Origin: Prevotella sp.
Lineage (GTDB): Bacteria > Bacteroidota > Bacteroidia > Bacteroidales > Bacteroidaceae
DNA length: 33,390 nucleotides
Direction: 5' to 3'
Assembly (NCBI GenBank): GCA_024697405.1
Contig: JAILFU010000165.1
Coordinates: 1-33,390 of the forward strand
Position 1 is the first letter of the stretch. Every line of letters begins with the position of its first letter. Position numbers and translations under genes: made by a program. Under the pieces are notes generated by a model that was given only the letters and a program-made list of their open reading frames with translations, did no database searches and was not told the DNA's origin. This document shows, one piece after another, positions 25,094 to 33,005 of this stretch.

Positions 25094-28000
25094 ATGGAAA
25101 AAAGAATGTTATTCATCATGCAGCTTTTTACGCTGCTGCCATTCATGGCAAATGCACAGGTAATTGACCAACAGACGGCTTGCAAGAATGTGAAGCAATT
25201 CCTGCAAAGCGGCATTGCCGCCTGCCGTCCAAGCCAGCCCCTGGAGGCGGCCGACCTGCAGTTGGCATACGCCACGCCAGGAGCTGATGCTCCAGAAGTG
25301 TATGTGTTCAATCTGCCTGACAAGAGGGGATTTGTAGTAGCTTCGGGCGACGAACGCGCGCATCCCATCCTAGGCTTTGCCGAACAGGGAACTTTCAGCG
25401 AGTCCGACATGCCTTGCTGCCTGAAGTGGCTGTTGGGTGAGTATGAACGGCAAATCTGCTTTGCACGTGAGCATCGGCTGGAGGCACCGGCAAACATCAT
25501 CGACACACGAGAAGACATCCCGGCACTGGTGCAGTCCCAATGGAATCAGCACAGTCCCTACAACGGGAAATGTCCTATTGACCCTGTGACCAACCAGCGG
25601 TGCATCACTGGCTGCGTGGCCACCGCCATGGCCCAGATACTGTACTATCACCAATGGCCGGAACGGGGGACAGGCGAACATAGCTACGTGTGGACTCACA
25701 ATAGCGGAGAGGAAAAGACGCTGAGCGCCAATTTCGGAGCCACGCAATACCACATGAGCCAAATGCGGGATAGCTATGATTATGACGACGTGGACGACAA
25801 TCTGGCCACCTTGCTCTATCATTGCGGAGTGTCGGTCGACATGAACTACTCCAGCAGTAGCAGTAGCGCATACTGCAGTGGAGCTGAATTCCCCAAATAT
25901 TTCGGTTTCAGCAGCCGATACTTCCACCTGTATCCTGACTACATGACCGAGGAGGAGCTATTCGACAGAATCTATTATGAGCTGGAGCATTTCCGCCCTC
26001 TGCTCTATTGCGGACAGGATGACAACGGCGGCATCGGGCATGAGTTTATCTGCGACGGTTATCACCATGGTGGATACCTCCACTTCAACTTCGGATGGGG
26101 CGGATGGGCTGACAACTACTTCCGCCCGACAGCCATCAATTCGGGCATTGGCGACTACAATTCACGACAGGACATCATTGGCGGCCTGATGCCCAAGCCG
26201 GACATAGTGACTATCGACGGGATAGATTATGAGCTGAGCGACGACGAGGCCTTCCTCGTGAGAGGCCCCGCCAGCGGCCGGCTCGTCATTCCCGCCACCA
26301 TCGGCCACCAGGGGCGGCAATACCAGCTGATAGGCATCGATGCCAAGGCCTTCTACGCCAACGAGGCCATCACCTCTGTAACCATTCCTTCCGTTCTCAA
26401 CACCCTGTCCGACTCCTGCTTTGCCGACTGCCCGAACCTGAAGGAACTGATTATCGAGGATGCCGACAAGCCCCTTGAACTGGTCTGGGATGCATTCAAT
26501 AATACGCCTGTAGAGAGACTTTACATGGGGCGCAATCTCACGGGCAGCTTCAACATTGCAAGATTCCTGAAAGAAACAGAAATAGGGCCTCACGTCACCG
26601 AAATCTGCGACTGGTTCTTTTATAATTCTGCAATGACGAGCATCAGAATCCCAGCCTCGGTAAAAACTATTGGCAATGGCGCTTTTAGCTATTGCTCACT
26701 ACAAAGCATTGAGGTGGATGAAGACAACCCCTACTTTGCATCTTTGGAAGGCGTGCTCTACAACAAACAAATAAGTCAGCTCGTTGCCTATCCCTATAAC
26801 CGAAGGTGTGGAACCTTTGTCGTCCCGTCTTCTGTCGTCAGAATAGGGGCCTATGCTTTTGAGGGGATAGCAAGCATCGACAGCCTGATCATCAATGAGG
26901 GGACGGAAGTGCTTTCCTACGGTTCCCTAGAGTATACAAGTTTCAAATACATCTCTTTTCCTGCCACACTGAAAAGAATCATCGATTACGGGTGTTATTA
27001 CCTTAATGTACAGCAGCTGGATTTACATGGAGCGACACCACCGATAATGGACGAGAATAGCCTGATGATTAGAAACTCTGAGCATGTGGCCTACGTGCCC
27101 GAAGGCACACTTGAGACGTGGAAGAACGCCCCGGGGTGGAAAGGCGTGAACCTCACAGAATATCCCCTCGAACTAGACAATCTTCTTTACTCGAAAATCA
27201 ACGACAGCGAACTGATGCTCAACGGCGGCAAAACCGTAGGCGAACTGGTTATCCCGTCTGTTGTGGAACGTAACGGCAAACAGTTCACCGTGACAGAAAT
27301 CAAATCGAAGGCTTTTATTTATAATACCAACATCACCGCTATTTATATTCCTGCTTCGGTGAAGAAAGTGGGGACGTACGCCTTTTACTACACAAGTGCA
27401 AAAAAAATGACCATCGCCGACAGCCCGCTGATGCTGGAAACTGGCAGCTACGCCTTTAGTGGCGACAGTCTGCGGGAAGCATATATCGGCCGCAGCTGGA
27501 AATGTGATGACGAATACAACGATGCCATTATCTCTGCCTGGAACCTAAGGAAAATTGTGCTCGGCGAACAAGTGACCAGCCTGCCCGACTACGCCTTGAC
27601 ATATACTTACATTGACTCGCTACGCATACCCGCAAGTGTTCAGACCATGGGACGGAATTGCATGCCTAGACAAATAAGCTATATCGAGTTGCACCCAGAC
27701 AACCAGTATTTCGTCATGGACAACAAGGCACTTCTTACGGCCGACAAGACACGCCTGATCAAATACTTGAGGAACGTAGGATACTACCAGAGAGAATACA
27801 CGATGCCCCCAACGGTCAAGACAATTGACCACTATGGATTCGCCGATGCTAATCTGGACAGCATCGCCATCTCGGAGCAGCTGGAGGAGGTGGGCAATTA
27901 CTGCTTTATCAGGGCATTCAACTCTAATGCCAAAGCCACACTACGCCTGCCTGCCACACTCAGACAAATCGGGAGCTGGGCTTTCAGTAGAAGCTATGCG

Positions 28001-28615
28001 GCAAGATTTGAGGTCAATCCAGCTAATTCCTTTTTTTCTTCACGCGACGGAATGATTCTCAGTAAACAACAAGACAAACTCATCGCCGCTCCGACCATTC
28101 CTGATGGCCCTATCATTGTACCAGAGGGCGTACTTACCATTGCCTGTGGCGCTTTCGAATATACAAGGGCGTCGTCCATCTGCCTGCCACGAAGCTTGCA
28201 GCTACTGGAGAGCTATGCTTTTCAATCTCTATTCACAGACAGTGTGATTGTGCTTAGCCCCGAACCACCCCTCAGCGAATGGGGAGGCGTGTGTAATATG
28301 GGAACAAGCTATTACTATTGGGACGGAAGCCAAGGGGTAGGGAAGTCTAACGACATCCATGTCTACATCCCCCAGGGCACCTTGTCTGCCTATCGTGAGG
28401 CCGAAGATTGGAGAGCGTTGTCAAACTATGTCGAACTGTCTTCCAACGAGATGGCTCACTATGAGGCATTGGGAATCAGAGACGAGCTTGTGCCCCCCAC
28501 CCTGTCCACACGTATGATATACAACCTGAACGGTCGCAAGCACAATGGCCTGCGGCCTGGACTAAACATCATCAAGATGAGTGACGGCTGCACTCGCAAG
28601 CTGATCAAGCGCTAG
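25094..28615 (+). CDS. Secreted C10 (streptopain-like) cysteine peptidase with BspA-type leucine-rich repeats
   Basis: A 1173-residue exported protein. Signal peptide MEKRMLFIMQLFTLLPFMANAQ; Spi-type propeptide region about 25-130 (VYVFNLPDKRGFVVASGDER, ILGFAEQGTF); C10 catalytic domain about 135-370 with C174 in ITGCVATAMAQILYYHQWP and H316 in GHEFICDGY, plus FNFGWGGWADNYF. From about 375 to 1110 there are LRR_5/BspA-like repeats (SVTIPSVLNTLSDSCFADC, YIPASVKKVGTYAF, LRIPASVQTMG). These usually mediate adhesion or protein binding. The C-terminus (RMIYNLNGRKHNGLRPGLNIIKMSDG) is a variant of the tail on the GH5 and 4790 proteins. The likely role is degradation of host or dietary proteins, with the repeats targeting the protease. 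Local base composition is more AT-rich in the repeat half. Confidence 0.93.
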   Translation: MEKRMLFIMQLFTLLPFMANAQVIDQQTACKNVKQFLQSGIAACRPSQPLEAADLQLAYATPGADAPEVYVFNLPDKRGFVVASGDERAHPILGFAEQGTFSESDMPCCLKWLLGEYERQICFAREHRLEAPANIIDTREDIPALVQSQWNQHSPYNGKCPIDPVTNQRCITGCVATAMAQILYYHQWPERGTGEHSYVWTHNSGEEKTLSANFGATQYHMSQMRDSYDYDDVDDNLATLLYHCGVSVDMNYSSSSSSAYCSGAEFPKYFGFSSRYFHLYPDYMTEEELFDRIYYELEHFRPLLYCGQDDNGGIGHEFICDGYHHGGYLHFNFGWGGWADNYFRPTAINSGIGDYNSRQDIIGGLMPKPDIVTIDGIDYELSDDEAFLVRGPASGRLVIPATIGHQGRQYQLIGIDAKAFYANEAITSVTIPSVLNTLSDSCFADCPNLKELIIEDADKPLELVWDAFNNTPVERLYMGRNLTGSFNIARFLKETEIGPHVTEICDWFFYNSAMTSIRIPASVKTIGNGAFSYCSLQSIEVDEDNPYFASLEGVLYNKQISQLVAYPYNRRCGTFVVPSSVVRIGAYAFEGIASIDSLIINEGTEVLSYGSLEYTSFKYISFPATLKRIIDYGCYYLNVQQLDLHGATPPIMDENSLMIRNSEHVAYVPEGTLETWKNAPGWKGVNLTEYPLELDNLLYSKINDSELMLNGGKTVGELVIPSVVERNGKQFTVTEIKSKAFIYNTNITAIYIPASVKKVGTYAFYYTSAKKMTIADSPLMLETGSYAFSGDSLREAYIGRSWKCDDEYNDAIISAWNLRKIVLGEQVTSLPDYALTYTYIDSLRIPASVQTMGRNCMPRQISYIELHPDNQYFVMDNKALLTADKTRLIKYLRNVGYYQREYTMPPTVKTIDHYGFADANLDSIAISEQLEEVGNYCFIRAFNSNAKATLRLPATLRQIGSWAFSRSYAARFEVNPANSFFSSRDGMILSKQQDKLIAAPTIPDGPIIVPEGVLTIACGAFEYTRASSICLPRSLQLLESYAFQSLFTDSVIVLSPEPPLSEWGGVCNMGTSYYYWDGSQGVGKSNDIHVYIPQGTLSAYREAEDWRALSNYVELSSNEMAHYEALGIRDELVPPTLSTRMIYNLNGRKHNGLRPGLNIIKMSDGCTRKLIKR

Positions 28616-28628
28616 CCTGAAGAAAAGC

Positions 28629-28733
28629 CTATCTCAGGCCGGCTTTCAGTCCGCGAATGACAACTGAAGATAATCCGGCACACTCCATCTTGTTCAGGCC
28701 CTTGATGGTGACGCCCTTCAGGGGCGTCACCAT
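28629..28733 (-). pseudogene. Short open frame, possible remnant of a gene 3' end
   Basis: The minus strand from ATG 28733 reads 34 codons to TAG (MVTPLKGVTIKGLNKMECAG...). A stop lies upstream in frame, so nothing longer exists. I recognise no family. Residue use looks protein-like but the ORF is short, overlaps a perfect hairpin, and could be chance. Confidence 0.25.
28705..28733. repeat. Perfect 12-bp hairpin in the gap after the C10 gene
   Basis: ATGGTGACGCCC (28705-28716) pairs perfectly with GGGCGTCACCAT (28722-28733) around a 5-nt loop. It lies 90 bp after the peptidase stop and has no T-run. Confidence 0.75.
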
Positions 28734-28807
28734 GTCGATGGTTGCTTTTGGGTGCAGGTGTGTGTCCTACAGCATCTCAATGCTATCGCGAATACGGAGC
28801 CCAACCG

Positions 28808-29218
28808 GGTAAAAACCGTGGCAACACCAACCAGCATAACCGTGTAAAAACCGTGAAAAACCGTGGCAATACCAACCAGAAAAACCGTGTAAAAACCGTG
28901 AAAAACCGTGGCAACACCAACCAGAAAAACCGAAAAAAAAACGTGAAAAACCGTGGCAACACCAATCAGAAAAACCGTAAGAAACCGTGCAAAAACGTGG
29001 CAACACCAACCAGAAACAACCGTGTAAAAACCGTGCAAAACCGTGGCAACACCAACCAGAACAACCGTGAAAAAACCATGAAAAACCGTGGCAATACCAA
29101 CCAGAAAAACCGTGTAAAAACCGTGCAAAACCGTGGCAACTCCAACCAGAACAACCGTGCAAAACCGTGGCAACACCAACCAGAACAACCGTGTAAAAAC
29201 CGTGCAAAACCGTGGCAA
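28808..29218. repeat. 45-bp tandem array (about nine units) with AAACCGTG sub-repeats
   Basis: About nine units of close to 45 bp, each with two or three AAACCGTG words plus a GCAACACCAACCAGAA-like part. The internal copies vary slightly (GCAATACC, GCAACTCC) and a few are shortened. The unit has no stops in several frames on both strands, so long repetitive frames appear on each strand. None has family similarity, and I treat them as non-coding. Confidence 0.85.
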
Positions 29219-29331
29219 TAGAATAACCCTGCCCTGTAGTTTAACGAATATAGTTGACTACTAGGAGCCTTACTCACGATAATTCTAGCTACTGACGCGC
29301 TGTTTCTCGCAGCAGAAATGCCATGTTCGCT

Positions 29332-32300
29332 TTACAGATTATTAAGCAAGTCCTGCTTACCGTCGGCCAGCAGCTTCAGCACCAGTTCGCCGAAGAGCGA
29401 GTTCTGCCAGGCAAACCAGGGACGGGTGAAGCGCGAGGCATCGTCCTTGTGGAACGACTCGTGGATGAGACCGGTGCCGGCGTCGGTATCAAGCAGCATC
29501 CGCATGCAGTGGCGGATTTCCTCGTCGCTCTGGGTGGTGAAGCACTTCATCATGATGCTCATGGGCCACACATAGTCTCGGCCGATGTGGGGGCCGCCGA
29601 TGCCCTCGCCAGCCTTTCCTCGGAAGAAGCAGGGGTTGTCATCGCTCCACACGAAGCGGCGGGTATTCTGCCATACAGGATCGTTCAGGGGCACGTCGCC
29701 CAAGTAGCCCATCGCCAGCAGCGAGGGCACATTCGAGTCGTCCATCAGCAACGCATTGCCAAAGCCGTCCACCTCGTAGGCGTAGACCTTGCCATACTTG
29801 GGATGCTCCACCACGGCATATTCCCGCAATGCCTGTTCCACCTCGTCAGCAAGGCTGCTACATGCTTTTGCAAGCTCCTTTTCTTTGTTCACCTTGCGAA
29901 GTATCTCGTCGGCCTTTCGCAGCGAGCTGACTGCCATGAAGTTCGACGGCACAAGGAAAGGCAGCACGGTGGCATCGTCGCTGGGACGGAAGGCGGAGGC
30001 GATGAGGCCGACGGGCTTCACAGGAGCACCATAGCCGTCCCACCCCTGGGTGTCGAAAGCACGGTCGGTGACGCGCAGAAAGCGATAGTCCCCCACCCCG
30101 CTCTTCCGCTGCTGGGTGCGGAAGACGCGCAGGATGTTCTTCACGGCCTGCAGCCAGTCCTGGCCGAAGATGCTGTCGTCGCCCGTCTGCCTCCAGTATT
30201 CATAGGCCAGGCGGATGGGATAGCACGAGGAGTCAATCTCGTACTTCCGCTCGTGCAGCTCAAGTTTCATCGCCGTGCGGTCGCTCTGCCAATCGCCGCC
30301 CGTCGGGCCGTCGTTGAAAGCGTTGGCATAGGGGTCCAGGCAGATGCACTTCCACTGGCGCAGGATGACGCCGCGCAGCATGTGGCGCAGCTTCTCGTCG
30401 CTCTTGGCCAGGGGGACGTAGGGCCACACCTGGGCACCTGAGTCGCGGAGCCACATGGCATGGATGTCGCCGGTATAGACGAAGGTGTCGTCATCAAGTC
30501 CCCCTCCATTCTCCACCGAGGGAGAAGCAATCTGACGATAGTGCACAGTGGTCTCCAGCGTGTTGGGAAAGCAGTCGGCAAACATCTGCGCCAGCTTGGC
30601 ATTCCCGCTGAGCAGCTGCTTCACCTCCTCTATCTTCTTGTCCACCGCGTCGGAATGGAACTGGCGATGATCGCTGTGAGGGCGGTCTTCCATGCGGGTA
30701 CCGAAATCGCTGGGTTCAGGCCCCATCTCCAGCTCCAGCGTGCCGCCGCGCACCAGGTCGTCGTACATGACATACGAACGGGTGTAGGGTTTTCCGTTCA
30801 GCCGTGCGCGCTGCACATAGATATTCTTGTCGCTATTGCCTATAGCCTTGACAGTAAACGATTTGCCGTTGCCCGTATCCACTGTCATCTCGTCGAACAG
30901 CGGTGAGCCGATGATATACTTGCCGCCGGCGGGCTCCACCTGATAGAGCCCCATGGCGGAGAGCACATACCACGCCGACATCTGCCCCACGTCCTCGTTG
31001 CCGCTCAGACCGTCGGGGTCGTTGCGATACTGCTCGCTGAGCACCTGACGGATGAGGCGTGCACCCTTCCAGGGCTGGCCCACATAGTTATACATATACA
31101 AGATGTGGTGGCTAGGCTCGTTGCCGTGGGCATACTGTCCCACCAGGCCGGTGATGTCGGGAGGGGCCTCCTCGCCAAGGTCGCCCTCGACGATGAAGAG
31201 AGAGTCGAGCTTGCCTACGAAGCGGCTCTCGGAACCGAACAGCGACACGAGGCCGTCGACATCGTGGGGCACCAGCCAGGTGAACTGCCAGGCGTTGCCC
31301 TCGGTATAGTCGCGGTTCTTGGGGGCAGAGTGGAAGGGGTTGAAAGCCCCGTTAGGGAAGGAGAAACGCCCCTTGGAGTCCTTTCCGCGCATAAAGCCCG
31401 TTGCCGGGTCGAAATAGTGGCGGTAGGCCTGTGCTCGCTCGTCGAAATAGTGCTGCGTAGGCTTCTGCCCCAGCCTCTCGGCCACGCGGGCCACACACCA
31501 GTCGGCCAGCGCATACTCCAGCGCACGGCCTACGGTCTCCTGGTCTTCAAACAGATCGCAGGGGATGTAGCCGTATTGCTTCAGCAGCTTCAGGCCGCGC
31601 TCGTCGAGCATGGCCGACGCTTTCATGGCTTCCAGGGCCTCTGTGCCACGGCGCGTCAGGCCTTTCAGCACCATGTCGGCCAGCACGGGAATGGCTGGGT
31701 TGCCCACCATGCAGTTGGTCTCGCAGCCCATCAGATGCCACACGGGCAGCTTGCCTTGCTCGCGCCAGATGCTGATCATCGTGGCAGCAAGGTCGTCCTG
31801 ACGGTCACGGTGCAGCAGCGTCATCAGCGGATGGGCGGCACGATAGGTGTCCCAGAGCGACCACGTGGTGTAGGTCTGGTGATGGTTGTGATGCAGCTCG
31901 CCGTCGGCCCCGCGATAGTCGCCGTTCACATCGCTGAACAGCGACGGGGCAATCATCGTGTGGTAGAGGGCGGTGTAGAAAACGGAGAGCGGAGAACGGA
32001 CGTCGGAGGACTGAGAGCCGGAAGAGGCCACCTTCACCTTCGCCAGTTGTGCTTCCCATTTGGCATCGGCCTCCGTTACCACGCGGTCGAAATCCCAGTG
32101 GTTCAGCTCGGCACGCTGGTTGGCACGTGCACCCTCTTCGCTCACGGCAGACAGGCCCACACGCAACAGCAACGGCTGACCGTCGTTGGGAAATGAGAAG
32201 ATGGCCAGCGTGTCGCCCTGTGTGCGGCAGTTGGCAAAGGGCTTCGAGAAATCGGCCACGTAGAACAGCTTCTGGTTGTTAGCCCAGCCACGCGAGAAAC

Positions 32301-32862
32301 GGTGTCCGCTTACACTAAGGGCAGGAGCGGGGCCAACGCTGACCTTCCCATCCACCATCTTGTCCCAGCCCACGCCAAATTTCAAGTCCAGCCGCAGATA
32401 CAAGCTGTCGGCATCCTCAGGACAAGTGTATCGGTGCAATCCGGCACGCTCGGTAGCCGTCAGTTCCACCTTCACACCGTTGGCCAGGGTCAGGGCATAG
32501 TAGCCCGGACGACACGCTTCGTCCTCATGCGAAAACCTCACCTCGCTCTGGCCGGGCGACACCACAGGCAGCACGGTAATATCGCCCAGGTCGCCCACGC
32601 CGGTACCGCTGAGGTGGGTATGGCTGAAGCCTACCAGCACGGAGTCGCTGTAATGGTAGCCTGAACACCAGTCCCAACCTTGGTTATGCTGAGTGGGACC
32701 TAGCTGGACAAGGCCAAAAGGCACGTTGGCACCCAGGAACACATGGCCATGTCCGCCGGTGCCGATAAAGGGATTCACTAAACGGGTAAGCTGTCCGGCA
32801 CATACACATAGTGGCAACAGCACAGACAGGGTCACAATAGAAAACAGTCTTCGTCCTACCAT
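29332..32862 (-). CDS. Fused alpha-mannosidase: N-terminal GH92, C-terminal GH125
   Basis: A 1176-residue exported protein with two exo-mannosidase domains. After an N-terminal signal sequence (ending about residue 22), the GH92 part (about 25-735) shows LVNPFIGTGGHGHVFLGANVPFG, GWDWCSGYHYSDS, GFSHTHLSGTGVGDLGD and GNEDVGQMSAWYVLSAMGLYQV with E623 a candidate acid. The GH125 part (about 745-1176) shows TFVYTGDIHAMWLRDSGAQVWPY (D807), LDPYANAFND, YWRQTGDDSI, GWDGYGAP, FLVPSNFMAVSSL, GGPHIGRDYVWPMS and ESFHKDDASRFTRPWFAWQNSLFGEL. GH92 enzymes remove alpha-1,2/1,3/1,4-mannose with calcium and GH125 removes alpha-1,6-mannose, so the fusion should act on branched mannans or N-glycan mannose. A heptamer array sits in frame at 31982-32016. 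The gene is monocistronic. Confidence 0.93.
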   Translation of the reverse strand: MVGRRLFSIVTLSVLLPLCVCAGQLTRLVNPFIGTGGHGHVFLGANVPFGLVQLGPTQHNQGWDWCSGYHYSDSVLVGFSHTHLSGTGVGDLGDITVLPVVSPGQSEVRFSHEDEACRPGYYALTLANGVKVELTATERAGLHRYTCPEDADSLYLRLDLKFGVGWDKMVDGKVSVGPAPALSVSGHRFSRGWANNQKLFYVADFSKPFANCRTQGDTLAIFSFPNDGQPLLLRVGLSAVSEEGARANQRAELNHWDFDRVVTEADAKWEAQLAKVKVASSGSQSSDVRSPLSVFYTALYHTMIAPSLFSDVNGDYRGADGELHHNHHQTYTTWSLWDTYRAAHPLMTLLHRDRQDDLAATMISIWREQGKLPVWHLMGCETNCMVGNPAIPVLADMVLKGLTRRGTEALEAMKASAMLDERGLKLLKQYGYIPCDLFEDQETVGRALEYALADWCVARVAERLGQKPTQHYFDERAQAYRHYFDPATGFMRGKDSKGRFSFPNGAFNPFHSAPKNRDYTEGNAWQFTWLVPHDVDGLVSLFGSESRFVGKLDSLFIVEGDLGEEAPPDITGLVGQYAHGNEPSHHILYMYNYVGQPWKGARLIRQVLSEQYRNDPDGLSGNEDVGQMSAWYVLSAMGLYQVEPAGGKYIIGSPLFDEMTVDTGNGKSFTVKAIGNSDKNIYVQRARLNGKPYTRSYVMYDDLVRGGTLELEMGPEPSDFGTRMEDRPHSDHRQFHSDAVDKKIEEVKQLLSGNAKLAQMFADCFPNTLETTVHYRQIASPSVENGGGLDDDTFVYTGDIHAMWLRDSGAQVWPYVPLAKSDEKLRHMLRGVILRQWKCICLDPYANAFNDGPTGGDWQSDRTAMKLELHERKYEIDSSCYPIRLAYEYWRQTGDDSIFGQDWLQAVKNILRVFRTQQRKSGVGDYRFLRVTDRAFDTQGWDGYGAPVKPVGLIASAFRPSDDATVLPFLVPSNFMAVSSLRKADEILRKVNKEKELAKACSSLADEVEQALREYAVVEHPKYGKVYAYEVDGFGNALLMDDSNVPSLLAMGYLGDVPLNDPVWQNTRRFVWSDDNPCFFRGKAGEGIGGPHIGRDYVWPMSIMMKCFTTQSDEEIRHCMRMLLDTDAGTGLIHESFHKDDASRFTRPWFAWQNSLFGELVLKLLADGKQDLLNNL
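31982..32016. repeat. In-frame heptamer array in the GH92 domain
   Basis: On the plus strand: ACGGAGA, GCGGAGA, ACGGACG, TCGGAGG, ACTGAGA. On the coding strand it encodes SQSSDVRSPLSV, a Ser-rich loop between two conserved GH92 segments. Confidence 0.7.
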
Positions 32863-32930
32863 ATCTCAGTACTTATAATTATCCTTACATTTGACTAGCG
32901 TCACTTCTCGCATCATCGAAAAGCGCACTG

Positions 32931-32962
32931 CAAAGTTAGCAAAAAAAATCCAAAGTTCCAAA
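32931..32962 (-). promoter_or_regulatory. Bacteroidetes promoter for the GH92-GH125 gene
   Basis: The minus strand reads TAACTTTG at 32938-32931, with TTTG 20 bp upstream (32962-32959), close to the TTTG-N19-TAnnTTTG consensus. It lies 68 bp before the ATG at 32862. The -33 match is less certain than the -7 match. Confidence 0.7.
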
Positions 32963-33005
32963 CCTTTCCCCCGCCAATTTAATATTACTATATATACCAT
33001 AGCCT

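Noticed and set aside
28808..29218. CRISPR array or integron attachment array
   Set aside because: There are no variable spacers or cassette genes between units, and no integrase in the window.
28727..29277. Reading frames across the 45-bp array on both strands
   Set aside because: The frames are open only because the unit contains no stops; the peptides are pure repeats in several frames at once.
29323..32196. Long frames antisense to the GH92-GH125 gene
   Set aside because: The opposite strand has two intact enzyme domains; these frames lack recognisable motifs.
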